A DNA stretch of 64,000 nucleotides from Sipunculus nudus (GCA_026874595.1 CM049309.1:8025076-8089075); one strand, 5' to 3'; shown: positions 1 to 13,282, counted from the first letter of the stretch. A program made the numbers and translations. Notes: generated by a model from the letters alone, not told the origin.

Positions 1-2589
1 GAATATAAAAGTTGATTAATAATTCTCAATTGCATCATCATAAATCTCAATCTTGTCAGATAACACCACATCATGCATACAAATGTTTAATTATTTTTTA
101 CCACAAAAATATATCTTTTAAATCTGCAAAACAATAAATATCTAAGAATAATACTTGATTTAGATTTCACAATTTTTAATTGTGTCTTTATTTATCCATA
201 ATGTGCTTCATATTTAATAATAATTTAAGCATACTGATTGATTCATTTATATTTGTTAAAATCATTTAAAAGAAAATTGATTTCTTTAAAAATGCTACAT
301 TACACAACATTGCATCTTCTGGATTACACCTTGAATTACTTTTTCAAGGAAAGTTTTTGCATATCAGAGTGGAAACAGCATTACAATTAAGGAGATACAG
401 TGAACACTTGGTGGGTTGGGTTTGGGAGGGGGGGGGTTGGGGGGGGGGGTGATTGGGGTGGTGATATGAGAATAAATGTACACCTGTCACAGCAGGAGAT
501 CTCCCCCAGTGACTGTAACAAATCAGAAACCCTGGCATAGCTGACTTCCAGTGACCTGGAGTGGGACCCTGCATCTGTAATCAAAGCAAGTGACTACAGA
601 AAAAACAAGGGACCTATGGGTCACGACGCTCAGCTGTTATATATGATAAAAAAATATTATTTAGAAATGAGGCACATGCTGGTTTTGTGTGGTAATAAAT
701 ATAAGCTGTATTATCAGTTGTTGTTGTTTAGCTTATGTATGATTTTGATAGTACCTTTGGAGACAGGGAAGAGGATTGATTTCATTTATTTTATTAACAA
801 ATGGAGTACTATTGTCACACAGATTTTGACTTGGCCATATAACTTATAAGCAGAACATATAAAATAAGAGTTTAACTATTTATTAAAAAAAATTACAAAT
901 ATTGTCCCAAATATAATTTTTATAAAAAATAATAAGAGAATCATATGATTTTTTTAAATGAAATATAACTGATTTGATTATTAAAATAATATTAAAGAAT
1001 ATATTCATGAATGCATTCATGAATACATTTTGAAAGTATTTGCACGAGTATTCATATACTTTCATTTTTTACCTGAATTCCTATTCTTTATGCAAGAAAT
1101 TTTATAATGGAGTACATAATCATATTCGTATTTAAATACAATTACAAAGTATTCGCACCATGTCTGGTATTTATTCAGTTTCACCAACCAATGATGTTGA
1201 GAATCCAGAATATACAAAATTCACACATTTAAATAATGATCATAAGTACCTGGTTTTATGGCTTTTATTTATATTAAAAAATAACTGTAAAAAATTCATT
1301 TTGGACTAATTTCACATCAATGTACACACTAGACACAGTAGGAATCTAGATTAATATTATCAACTGCATCTTTGTCTATCATTAATTTCCTTCATATGAT
1401 CCCTAATGATTAGTAATGAATAATATGATTTACTTCTTTATCATTAAAATTGAACTGAAAAATGCCATAGGTGACTGCATGGTGTTATTTGGAATATGTG
1501 ACATTCTACCCATCGATACAAGATTCTTATATCATCAGTAACTGCAAGTTAATTTCCTGTTATTATAAACTAACAAATTCCTTTTCTATTTTTCTTTAAT
1601 TTGTTATTAAAAACCAATAAAAATTTATTAATTTATTGTTTATTGTTATGTTGTTGGTTAAAACTACTAGATGAGTTGGGTTGGACACCTGGATCAACTG
1701 TGGCTGGCCATAAGCTGCCTGGATTCCTGTATGCCTCGCCTCAAGTGTGCCAAATTTGATGAAAGGTCAACAAGGTCAACATACAGGTGACTCAAGAGGG
1801 GCTGGAGAGAGCCAAAGTCTGACAGGGTCTCATAAAAAACATTAATAAAAGCTACATAGTTTGGCCAATTTCTTTCAGCTTTCTAAACTAAAAAGCTGAA
1901 ATCCTAATGTGTGCATGATATGAAAATTATATCAACAGTGCTCACAGGACACAAACGTGCCATGGTCACAGTTGGGCAAAATTAAAGGTACTAATTTTAT
2001 ATTTATACTAATAACTTATAAAATTTGAAAAATTCAGAACTAATTTTGGGTATTCAATTGAATCTTGATTAAATAATGTTACATCCCTGACAAAAAAATC
2101 TCTAGCTTCAGCAATGCCCTTGTTAAGGGAGTAAATATATTTCTTGATTTTTTACAAAGAGCATTATGTTTGGGCCCATAACTTAAAACAATTCACAATA
2201 CTGACATCATTCTGGCATGTGCATAGAGAATGAAAAATATGTATATTATTTATGATTAAAGTCAGATCAGTGGTTTTGATATTAGGCAGTCTTGAAGTGT
2301 AACAATGGGTTTTTAATGGAAAAATGAAGTTTTTCATTAATATCTCGAAGGTATTAAGTCCTAGTGACCAAATTCTTGGCATGGTAGGGGATTTTGGAGA
2401 CATCTAACTGTATGCCGAATTTAAGGAACTAAGAGCTGAAGCTGGGGAGCTGAGCTCTTGCAAACTGCATAACACTAGCTTGATGTAAACAATATGTTAC
2501 ATGGTGCTTGAAAACTTATTAAAATCTACAGTTTTTGATCAACTGGTTTCAAATTTTTGGTGTTAACAGTTGAAATACTAACAAAAACA

Positions 2590-3246
2590 TGCTGTGAAAA
2601 TTAAATCCACAGTACTTACAGGAAAAAAACGTGCCATGGTCAAAGTTGGGCAAAATTTAAGGTACCAATTTTTTATTTTTATTAATATTTTAGAAAATTT
2701 AAAAGATTTTCATCTAATTTTGGGTATACAATTTAATTTTGATTAATTAAAGTTATATTACTGGAAAAAAGGTCAATAGCTTTAACATTTTTTGTGTTAA
2801 GTGATCAAATATCTTTCCTGATTTTTTACAAAATGCATTATGTTTGGGCCTATAACTTTTTTAAATTAAATAATACAGACATAATTTCTGGCATGTACAT
2901 AGGAACTATATAGAGGAATATTTATGGTAAATATGAGGAAAAACAAATGAGTGGTTTTGATATTAGGCAGTCCTGAAGTGTGAAAATAGGTTTTTAATAA
3001 AAAATTGAGGTTTTTCCTTAATTTCTCAAAGGAACGGAGTTGCAAAGACCCAGTTTTCGGCTTGGTATGAGATCTTGGGGACATCTAACATTATGCCAAA
3101 TTTTGGATTCCTAGGTCTTACGGTTTCAAAACGTGCCACATCTACGGACGGACGGACGGACGGACGGACGGACGGACAGACGGACGGACGACGGACAATG
3201 GACCACGACTATAGCTCAGATGACTTATAGTCAGCTGAGCTAAAAA
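2590..3246 (+). mobile_element. H1-family element copy with (ACGG)n and 3' hairpin
   Basis: A repeat unit beginning near an aaaacgtgccatggtcaaagttgggc stretch and ending in an (ACGG)n run (about 3147-3192), then a hairpin GCTCAGATGACT-tat-AGTCAGCTGAGC followed by CTAAAAA. The arms match at 11 of 12 bases. A hairpin just before CTAA is like the 3' end of Helitron/Helentron elements. A more diverged unit without this tail lies at about 1920-2505. No coding capacity is seen. Confidence 0.65.
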
Positions 3247-3356
3247 TCAATAACAAGCTTAATTTTCAAGCTTTTATTTCCAAATTTCAGATTTAGACAA
3301 ACTAAATATTTATGTTTACATGCTGTGAAAATTAAATCAATAGTGCTTACAGGAAA

Positions 3357-3790
3357 ACAAGGGACCCATGGGTCACGGCGCTCAGCTGATCGTGACTGGA
3401 CTATAAATGTTTCTCCACTGTGATACTATATCGAGTCAATAAAGCTTATGAATATCATGGACATGTTGGGCTATTATAAAGGAATGTGATGTAATATGTG
3501 AGTAAATGATAAATAAAATAATCTGACTGATGGATTAATAGAGTCAAATATAGTGGTTTATTTTTTATTTATTTAGGAGGGTTGAAAATTGTGATATATT
3601 TGAGCAAATATGAATGCAATGACAGCGGTAATAAGCAGTAGTAGAATGATGATATGGCTATTTGTTGAAGGATCTAAAGTGTATGGTAGTCTGCAAGCTT
3701 TCAATTTGACAGATATGATGTTATGATTAACTATGCTGATGAAGTGATTTATGAATTTGTGACTGTATGACACAATATCTCTTTAGTCTT
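3357..3790 (+). repeat. Dispersed repeat with H1 head, paired with 14271-14730
   Basis: It begins with the H1 head motif (gggacccatgggtcacggcgctcagctga) and continues with sequence nearly identical to 14271-14730. The head holds GCTCAGCTGA, the inverse of the 3' hairpin arm, as expected of a subterminal inverted repeat. Confidence 0.65.
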
Positions 3791-5062
3791 GACAAGGTAC
3801 ATTATTGTGATGCCCACTATGTCTACATATTACACAATATTGACATAATTTCTGGCATGTACATAGGTACCTATGGATGAATAGTTATACAAAATATTAA
3901 AGTATGAATATATCTGTTTCATCTTGTTCTTGCTTACTGAGGCTGACTTTGGGATGGGGTTCAGAGAAGGGAAAAATGAGGGCAGCACGAAGGTGGATGT
4001 AGAAATATTCTATTGTAATGTTTTTCATTTATATAAGAGTATGAAAAGCTAAGAGGAAAGAGGCCCTCCTACTTGGTTATAGTAAAGTTCTAAATATATG
4101 ATTGCAAACTAATACTCTGACAAGACTGTCATGAAGTGAAAAACAGTAAATGCAAACTTTCAATTTGACAGATATGATGTTATGATTAACTATGCTGATG
4201 AAGTGATTTATGAATTTGTGACTGTATGACACAATATCTCTTTAGTCTTGACAAGGTACATTATTGTGATGCCCACTATGTCTAATATTACACAGTATTG
4301 ACATAATTTCTGGCATGTACATAGGTACCTATGGACGAATAAATACAAAATATAAAATTATGAATATATCTGTTTCATCTTGTTCTTGCTTACTGAGGCT
4401 GACTTTGGGATGGGGTTCAGAGAAGGGAAAAGTGAGGGCAGCACGAAGGTGGATGTAGAAATATTCTATTGTAATGTTTTTCATTTATATAAGAGTATGA
4501 AAAGCTGAGAGGAAAGAGGCCCTCCTACTTGGTTATAGTAAAGTTCTAAATATATGATTGCAAACTAATACTCTGACAAGACTGTCATGAAGTAAAAAAC
4601 AGTAAATGCAAACTTTCAATTTGACAGATATGATGTTATGATTAACTATGCTGATGAAGTGATTTATGAATTTGTGACTGTATGACACAATATCTCTTTA
4701 GTCTTGACAAGGTACATTATTGTGATGCCCACTATGTCTAATATTACACAGTATTGACATAATTTCTGGCATGTACATAGGTACCTATGGACGAATAGTT
4801 ATACAAAATATTAAAGTATGAATATATCTGATTCATCTTGTTCTTGCTTACTGAGGCTGACTTTGGGATGGGGTTCAGAGAAGGGAAAAGCGAGGGCAGC
4901 ATGAAGGTGGATGTAGAAATATTCTATTGTAATGTTTTTCATTTATATAAGAATATGAAAAGCTAAGAGGAAAGGGGCCCTCCTACTTGGTTATAGTAAA
5001 GTTCTAAATATATGATTGCAAACTAATATTCTGATAAGACTGTCATGAAGAAAAACAGTAAA
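3698..5062. repeat. Tandem repeat, period about 457 bp, three units
   Basis: The phrase ctttcaatttgacagatatg recurs at 3698, 4157 and 4613 (steps of 459 and 456). The following bases, including cttgttcttgcttactgagg and gatggggttcagagaaggg, also recur. The copies are very similar, which suggests recent expansion. Copy 2 of the segmental duplication lacks it. Confidence 0.85.
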
Positions 5063-6323
5063 AGTTTTGAGATACTGTAATGCATATGAAAATTTACAGA
5101 TGGACAGGCAAGTGGACAGAAAGGACTAAAACCTTTACTTCACTTTCAAGGGAATAATGCATTTAAGTTTATATATAAGCCTATTTTTTTAAGCATATCC
5201 ACTTTTCCATTAAGAAGTTTTTATCTGAATCATTTTTTTTTTATTTACAGGTTTTATAAATTTTTAATAAAAAAACCTGAAAATATAAGTTAAAATATTA
5301 GAATTGTTGCAAAAGTTGCAATCATTATATATACAGAGTACACAAGGGACCTATGGGTCACTGTGCTCAGCTGACATTAACCTTGAAGGTAAAAATCTAA
5401 ATAATATCTCATGGAGATAAAGTGTAAGAGGAAGAGGTAATAAAGGCCATGGTTGGTTTATATGATTGGTTTGTATTGATGAGCAAGAAATTGTTGCAAA
5501 AAATATTTTGTGACCTGACCAAGTGTTTCCTAATGTTGAAACTAAAGCATGTGAGCAGTTTGTGAACAAACGATCTGTACTATTACCATGATCATTAGTT
5601 GTTTTTTCGATTAACTGTTGACATTTCAGTAGTTTACACATTTGTTCAATTGAATCTATTTTTTTGTATAATATATATTATTAAATATATATGTATTTTT
5701 TTATGAAATGTATACAGTTGAAATATAGCTAATTAACAACATAAAACAGGGCAAACAAAGCCTGATCTCAAATTCAGTTGAGGCAGGAAATAATGAACAA
5801 ATGTTTGTATTAAATCCTGATTTTTTTATCACATAAATTATTTAGTTTATATTTCTATACATTTCCAATATAACATATATATCTGAATATAAAAGTTGAT
5901 TCATAATTCTCAATTGCATCATCATAAATCTCAATCTTGTCAGATAACACCACATCATGCATACAAATGTTTATTTATATTTTACCACAAAAATATATCT
6001 TTTAAATCTGTACAACAATAAATATCTAAAAATAATACTTGATTTAAATTTCACAATTGTGTCTTTATTTATCCATAATGTGCTTCATATTTTATAATAA
6101 TTTAAGCATACTGATGGGTTCATTTATATTTGTTAAAATCATTTAAAAGAAAATTGATTTCTTTAAAAATGCTACATTACACAACATTGCATTTTTCTGG
6201 ATTACACCTTGAATTATTTTTTCAAGGAAAGTTTTTGCATATCGGAGTGGAAACAGCATTACAATTAAGGAGTTACAATGAAAACAATAACAATTACTGC
6301 ATAACATTTGGTGGGTTGGTTTG

Positions 6324-6358
<35 letters not shown>

Positions 6359-8218
6359 GGGTGATGATATGAAAATAACTGTACACCTGTCACAGCAGGG
6401 GATCTCCCCCAGTGACTGTAACAAATCAGAAACCCTGGCATAGCTGACTTCCAGTGACCTGGAGTGGGACCCTGCGTCTGTAATCAAAGCAAGTGACTAC
6501 AGAAAACAAGGGACCTATGGGTCACGATGCTCAGCTGTTATATATGATAAAAAAATATAATTTAGAAATGAGGTACATGCTGGTTTTGTGTGATAATAAA
6601 TATAAGCTGTATTATGAGTTGTTGTTGTTTAGCTTATGTATGATTTTGATAGTTCCTTTGGAGACAGGGAAGAGCATTGATTTCATTTATTTTATTAACA
6701 AATGGAGTACTATTGTCACACAGATTTTGATTTGGCCAAATAACTTATAAGCAGAACATATAATATGAGTTTAACTATTTATTAAAAAAAATTACAAATA
6801 TTGTCCCAAATAGAATTTTTATTAAAAATAATAAGAGAATCATATGATTTTGTAAAATGAAATATAACTGAAATGATTATTAAAATAATATTAAAAAATA
6901 TATTCATGAATGCATTCATGAATACATTTTGAAAGTATTTGCACGAGTATTCATATACTTTCATTTTTACCTGAATTCCCATTCTTTATGCAAGAAATTT
7001 TATAATGGAGTACATAATCATATTCGTATTTAAATTCAATTACAAAGTATTCGCACCATGTCTGGTATTTATTCAGTTTTCACCAAACAATGATGTTGAG
7101 AATCCAGAATATACAAAATTCACACATTTAAATAATGATCATAAGTACCTGGTTTTATGGCTTTTATTTATATTAAAAATAACTGTAAAAAATTCATTTT
7201 GGACTAATTTCACATCAATGTACACACTAGACACAGTAGGAATCTAGATTAATATTATCAACTGCATCTTTGTCTATCATTAATTTCCATCATATGATCC
7301 CTAATGATTAGTAATGAATGATATGATTTACTTCTTTATCATTAAAATTGAACTGAAAAATGCCATAGGTGACTGCATGGTGTTATTTGGAATACGTGAC
7401 ATTCTACCCATCCATACAAGATTCTTATATCATCAGTAACTGCAAGTTAATTTCCTGTTATTATAAACTAACAAATTCCTTTTCCATTTTTCTTTAATTT
7501 GTTATTAAAAACCAATAAAAATTTATTAATTTATTGTTTTTTGTTATGTTGTTGGTTAAAACTACTAGATGAGTTGGGTTGGACACCTGGATCAACTGTG
7601 GCTGGCCATAAGCTGCCTGGATTCCATGTATGCCTTGCCTCAAGCATGCATAATACAGGTGATTCAACAGGGGCTGGAGAGAGCCAAAGTCTGACAGGGT
7701 CTCATAAAAAACATTAATAAAAGCTACAATTTTTGGCCAATTTCTTTCAGCTTTCTAAGCTGAAATCCTTATGTGTGCATGATATGAAAATTATATCAAC
7801 AGTGTTCACGGGAAACAAACGTGCCATGGTCACAGTAGGGCAAAATTTAAGGTACTAATTTTATATTTATACTAATAACTTATAAAATTTGAAAAATTAA
7901 GAACTAATTTTGGGTATTCAATTGAATCTTGATTAAATAATGTTACATCCCTGACAAAAAAATCTCTAGCTTCAGCAATGCCCTTGTTAAGGGAGTAAAT
8001 ATATTTCTTGATTTTTTACAAAGTGCATTATGTTTGGGCTCATAACTTAAATCAATTACGCAATACTGACATCATTCTGGCATGTGCATAGAGATTGAAA
8101 AATATGTATATTATTTATGATTAAAGTCAGATCAGTGGTTTTGATATTTGGCAGTCTTGAAGTGTAACAATGGGTTTTTAATGGAAAAATGAAGTTTTTC
8201 ATTAATATCTCGAAGGTA

Positions 8219-9522
8219 CAGGGTTGGCAAGTTACTGCCATTGCCATTTCTGCCATGGTTTTCTGCCCTGCAATTGCCGGGCGGCAGAAATACTTTTCTG
8301 CCCTTAGGGCAGAAATACCCTGAAACTGCGGTAAACATATTTTAAAAAAAGAGCAACTACATAAAGAAGGAAGATAAAGATAATTATTTGTGACATTAAA
8401 CAGTATCAAATAAATGACATGTTTGTAATTGACAACTGTACCTAGTGAGATTAGTACATCACTAATTAGCTCCAGCCATGCACATCATCACTCCCCTTGC
8501 CCCAGTTGTGTATTGAGCCGTTGTAATAACAAACAGGGGAAAGCAATACAATAGCCATGTGATGGGGATTTTAGGCAATTTAGCAATGGGAAATTTAGGC
8601 AGGTTAACCATGACAAGTGGACACTGTGCAGGTAATTCACCTTATATAATGATACTTGAGGATTACTGATAATCATTCACTTGAACACTAATCCTGGACA
8701 CATTGTCATTAGGCTGTGTAAGTAATCATGTTCAAAGGCAGAAGAAAGAAAGACCCTATTTGGGTACATTTCCTTAAGGTTGAGGTTAATGGTAAACCCT
8801 AGCTGAATGCAGCAACTGTGGAAACAGACAATTACCTAAACCATACAGACTCAGAGAACATTATAAAAAATGTGTTGCCTCTGAACAGCCACCTCCATCA
8901 AAAAGGAAAAGAGAGGACTCTTTCCCAATGGATAATTCCATTCTACATTCACTCCAAATTAAGAAACAGATTGGGTGTAAAGAAGGCCTCCAAGCTAGAC
9001 TTAGCTAGTTTTTAGTTACAGAATGTTAAGAGGCACTGTTGACCTTATTAAGTATCCAAGATATTACTACCAATGGGGACTGTAAGTGACTGAAACTGAA
9101 CTGAAAACAGTAGCCTTAAAAGAGCCATTTGTCTCATGTAATCTACAAAAAAAAATCCACAAATAGTGCTTATATTAAGGAAGAACTGGTTTAGTCTGAT
9201 AAAGATCAGTGAGTGTTGATACTTTGATGCATTTCCGACTCCAGTTACACTTTGATGTATACAAAATTTGGATACATATGCATATATATTTATTTATAAT
9301 AAATGTATTTCAGCAGATTTTTTATTAAATATGGTTTCTCACACTATATTATTGTTATTCAAGTGATAAATCTTATATAGATAACCCCTTGCCATATGTA
9401 GCAATTTCTGTCTTATCTATCTGCCATTTCTGCCGGGCAGAAACTATTTCTGCCTGGCAGAAAGGTATTTCTGCCCTGGGCAGGGCAGAAATACCTATCT
9501 GCCCGGCAGAAAACCAACCCTG
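8219..9522. mobile_element. Non-autonomous hAT-superfamily DNA transposon, 1304 bp
   Basis: It starts CAGGGTTGG and ends CCAACCCTG, which are perfect inverted repeats, and is flanked on both sides by the 8-bp direct repeat cgaaggta (8211-8218 and 9523-9530). Copy 1 of the segmental duplication has a single cgaaggta at 2346-2353 and no element, so both the boundaries and the target duplication are shown directly. An 8-bp duplication and CAGGG ends are typical of hAT. Clusters of TTTCTGCC / GGCAGAAA palindromes lie inside both ends (about 8245-8330 and 9418-9512), the usual place for transposase binding sites. The interior keeps only a broken start of a transposase. Confidence 0.93.
8728..9008 (+). 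pseudogene. Broken N-terminal BED zinc finger of a hAT transposase
   Basis: From an ATG at 8728 the frame reads M-F-K-G-R-R-K-K-D-P-I-W-V-H-F-L-K-V and stops at TAG 8800. Two bases further along, another frame continues A-E-C-S-N-C-G-N, then Y-R-L-R-E-H-Y-K-K-C, to a stop at 9006-9008. Put side by side, these parts show the W-x-x-F, C-x-x-C and H-x4-C layout of a BED zinc finger, the DNA-binding start of hAT transposases. The frame break lies between them, and the catalytic RNase H-like part is missing. It is therefore a dead remnant inside an internally deleted transposon. Confidence 0.8.
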
Positions 9523-10211
9523 CGAAGGTATTAAGTCCTAGTGACCAAATTCTTGGCATGGTAGGGGATTTTGGAGACATCTAACTGTATGCCGAATTTA
9601 AGGAACTTAGAGCTGAAGCTGGGGAGCTGAGCTCTTGCAAACTGCATAACACTAGCTTGATGTAAACAATATGTTACATGGTGCTTGAGTCACTATGCTC
9701 AGCTGACGTTAACCTTGAAGGTTAAAATCTAAAATAATATCAAATGGAGATAAAGTGTAAGAGGAAGAGGTAATAAAGGCCATGGTTGGTTTATATGATT
9801 GGTTTGTATTGATGAGCAAGAAATTGTTGCAAATAATATTTTGTGACCTGACCATGTGTTTCCTAATGTTGAAACTGAAGCATGTGAGCAGTTTGTGAAC
9901 AAATGATCTGTACAATTACCATGATCATTAGTTGGCTTTTCGATTAACTGCTGACTTTTCAGTAGTTTACACATTTGTTCAATCAAATCTTTTTTTGTAT
10001 AATATATATTATTAAATATATGTTTTTTTATGAAATGTATACAGTTGAAATATAACTAATTAACAACATAAAACAAAGCCTATCTCAAATTCTGCTGATG
10101 CAGGAAAATAATGAACAAATGTTTGTAATAAATCCTCATTTTTTTATCACATTAATTTTTTTTTAATTTAAGTTTATATTTCTATACATTTTCAATATAA
10201 CATATATATCT

Positions 10212-10800
10212 GAATATAAAAGTTGATTCATAATTCTCAATTGCATCATCATAAATCCAATCTTGTCAGATAACACCATATCATGCATACAAATGTTTAT
10301 TTATTTTTTACCACAAAAAAATATCTTTTAAATCTGCAAAACAATAAATATCTAAAAAAAATACTTGATTTAGACTTCTCAATTTTTAATTGGGTCTTTA
10401 TTTATCCATAATGTGCTTCATATTTTATCATAATTTAAGCACACTGATGGGTTCCATTATGATTGGTAAAATCATTTAAAAGAAAAATGATTCTTTAAAA
10501 ATGCTACATTACACAACATTGCATCTTGAATTACTTTTTCAAGGAAAGTTTTTGCATATCAGAGTGGAAACAGCATTACAATTAAGGAGATACAGTGAAC
10601 ACTTGGTGGGTTGGGTTTGGGGGGGGGGGGGGGTTGGGGGGGGGGGTGATTGGGGTGGTGATATTAGAATAACTGTACACCTGTCACAGCAGGGGATCTC
10701 CCCCAGTGACTGTAACAAATCAGAAACCCTGGCACTGCTGACTTCCAGTGACCTGGAGTGGGACCCTGCATCTGTAATCTGTAATCAATGCAAATGACTA
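10212..10800. repeat. Segmental duplication, partial copy 3
   Basis: It matches positions 1-600 and 5885-6490 with small indels, including the G-rich stretch (10619-10650). It breaks off near 10800 into H1 repeat units. Confidence 0.85.
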
Positions 10801-10814
10801 CAATAGAGCCTCAA

Positions 10815-11548
10815 GAAAAAAATCAATAACTAGCTTAATTTTCAAGCTTTTACTTCCAAATTTCAGATTAAAAAAAATAAAATATTTATGTTTACATGCT
10901 GTGAAAATTAAATCAATGGTACTTACAGAAAAAAAAAGTGCCATGGTCAAAGTTGGGCAAAATTTAAGGTACTGATTTTATTTTTATGCTAATTACTTAA
11001 AAAATTTACAAAATTCAGATCTAATTTTGGGTAAACAATTGAATCTTAATTAAACATAGTTATATACTTGGGAAAATAGACTCTAGTTTCAAAATTTTTC
11101 ATGTTAAGTGAGTAAATATTTTTCCTGATTTTTTACAAAGTCCATTATGTTTGGGCCCATAACTTAAAGAATTTATACTTAACAGACTTAATTTCTGGCA
11201 TGTACATAGGAACTATATAGAAGAATATTTATGGTAAATATGAGGAAAAACAGATGAGTGGTTTTGATATAAGGCAGTCCTGAAGTGTGAAAATAGGATT
11301 TTAATAAAAAATTGAGGTTTTTCCTTAATTTCTCAAAGGAACAAAGTCGCAAAGACCCAGTTTTAGGCTTGGTAGGAGATCTTGGGGACATCTAACATTA
11401 TGCTGAATTTTGGATTCCTAGGTCTTACGGTTTTAAAACGTGCCACATCTACGGACGGACAGACGGACGGACGGACGGACAGACGGACGGACGACGGAAA
11501 ATGGACCACGACTATAGCTCAGATGACTTATAGTCAGCTGAGCTAAAA
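10815..11548 (+). mobile_element. H1-family element copy, first of a tandem pair
   Basis: It has the same order as 2590-3246: a gtgccatggtcaaagttggg start region, an (ACGG)n run at about 11451-11495, and a hairpin plus CTAAAA end near 11548. It is followed directly by a second copy that starts at its internal gtgccatggtc point, giving a step of about 610 bp. Confidence 0.65.
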
Positions 11549-12153
11549 ACGTGCCATGGTCAAAGTTGGGCAAAATTTAAGGTACTGATTTTTTTTTATG
11601 CTAATAACTTAAAAAATTTACAAAATTCAAATCTAATTTTGGGTAAACAATTGAATCTTAATTAAAAATAGTTATATACATGAGAAAATAGACTCTAGTT
11701 TCAAAATTTTTCATGTTAAGTGAGTTATTATTTTTCCTGATTTTTTACAAAGTCCATTATGTTTGGGCCCATAACTTAAAGAATTTATACTTTACAGACT
11801 TAATTTCTGGCATGTACATAGGAACTATAGAGAGGAATATTTATGGTAAATATGAAGAATAACAGATGAGTGGTTTTGATATTAGGCAGTCCTGAAGTGT
11901 GAAAATAGGATTTTAATAAAAAATTGAGGTTTTTCCTTAATTTCTCAAAGGAACAAAGTCGCAAAGACCCAGTTTTCAGCTTGGTAGGAGATCTTGGGGA
12001 CATCTTACATTATGCTGAATTTTGGATTCCTAGGTCTCACGGTTTCAAAATGTGCCACATGGACGGACGGACGGACGGCACGACAGACAGACGGACGACG
12101 GACAATGGACCACGACTATAGCTCAGATGACTTATAGTCAGCTGAGCTAAAAA
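11549..12153 (+). mobile_element. H1-family element copy, second of a tandem pair
   Basis: Nearly the same as the preceding unit, with the (ACGG)n run at about 12060-12100 and the hairpin AGCTCAGATGACT/AGTCAGCTGAGCT then AAAA at the end. The head-to-tail order fits rolling-circle type copying or unequal exchange. Confidence 0.65.
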
Positions 12154-12299
12154 TCAATGAATCAAACCTTTTTTTATACAAATAAGAGACCCCTACAGTA
12201 GGATAATATTTGGAAAGTATTAAACCATTCCGTTGACAGGTTCATCATTGAACATTTCTAATGTAGTGGCTGAAAGAGATTTAAATGAAGTCTTTTGCC

Positions 12300-13236
12300 T
12301 GAAAAAGGGTAGCTTGATATAGGTGATGCCATATAAACCTCAATTTAAAATATGAGTCGTGTGACTAACATTTGCATAAAACTTTTCTGAGACTGTTATG
12401 TTAGTATGCTTACTTGGCCAAATGACTAAGTTCAAATTACTGTCACTTGAATTAAATTCATTAAACCAAAACCATTTGAACAAATTTTAGGGAGCTTATC
12501 GCTGGGATCATTTCTCTAAAATATTACACAGTTTGGCTGAATGATTCAGGAGATGAAGATTTTCAAAGGTTTTACAGCTTTTCGCACGTAAAATTTAAGC
12601 CGAAGCAGGTGGTGCCACAAAAAGCTCTATACCATAAAATTTGACATGTGACTGTTTTTGGGAAAAAATTTGGGGATGTTAGCTCCTGCTGTTTCTAAGA
12701 AATCATGGGTTAATATACCGATGACCAATAAACCCCATACAAAAAAGGCTGATGCTCTTGGTGCCACCTATACCTAAAATTCAAATCAGACTCATATGAC
12801 CAACGCATACAATTTGGAGAAAATAATTTGGCCATTTCTGAGATTGTAATCTTTGTATACTTATTTTGGTAAATCACTAAGTTCAGCTTCCAGTAACTAC
12901 ACCAAAATCACTGAACCAATACCATATGAACAAACTTGAGAAAGATTGTTACTGGGATTATTTCTGTGAAATATTGAACAATTTGGCTGGACGGTTTCAG
13001 AGAAGAAGATTTTTAAAGTTTTTTTTTTTACTTTTCCCCTATAAAATCTTAGTTAATGCACATACCCAAAAAATAAGCTCAGTCCAATAAAGTTTGACAA
13101 GTGACTGATTCTTACATGCAATTTGCAAGCTGCTAGCTTTCACTGTTTCTGAGATAGCATGGATTAATGTATTGCGGATAGCGGATGGCAACAGACGACT
13201 CTGTGCAATGGCAAAAGCTCACAGGTTCGCTAATAA
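12300..13236 (+). mobile_element. H2-family element copy with tandem internal units
   Basis: It holds repeated blocks of the kind aaccatttgaacaaactt ... ttctgtgaaatattgaacaa ... gagaagaagatttt, seen twice here. It ends with agctcacaggttcgctaa at 13216-13233. The same tail ends the copy at 20257. Tail CTAA and a matching inverted head (gcgaacctgtgc) at 13307 are Helentron-like features. Confidence 0.6.
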
Positions 13237-13282
13237 GACAGTGTACCAAAGGTTAGGTCTTGTGCATGTACAACAAGTTTAT

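Larger units (their letters stand above)
1..5884. repeat. Segmental duplication, copy 1
   Basis: The sequence from position 1 is repeated from 5885 and again from 10212 with high identity. Copy 1 carries extra sequence from about 2510 to 5355 that copy 2 lacks; its ends (2505 and 5356) join directly in copy 2 at about 9688. There are no convincing genes: the short open frames are disrupted differently between copies. It contains H1 repeat units and a 457-bp tandem repeat. Confidence 0.85.
5885..10211. repeat. Segmental duplication, copy 2
   Basis: It starts gaatataaaagttgattcat like position 1 and follows copy 1 to about 8218, where a hAT element interrupts it, and again from 9531 to about 9688. 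It then matches 5356-5884. An uninterrupted 33-base G run lies at 6325-6357, where copies 1 and 3 have shorter, broken G runs. Confidence 0.85.

Noticed and set aside
616-849. Open frame M-G-H-D-A-Q-L-L-Y with a close copy at 6493-6750
   Set aside because: It begins in the H1 head motif and lies in a repeated non-coding segment; the similarity reflects DNA duplication, not protein conservation.
3147-3192. (ACGG)n runs as possible CRISPR-like or coding repeats
   Set aside because: They are simple tetranucleotide tracts inside the H1 tail, with no spacers and no coding sign; the genome is an animal's.
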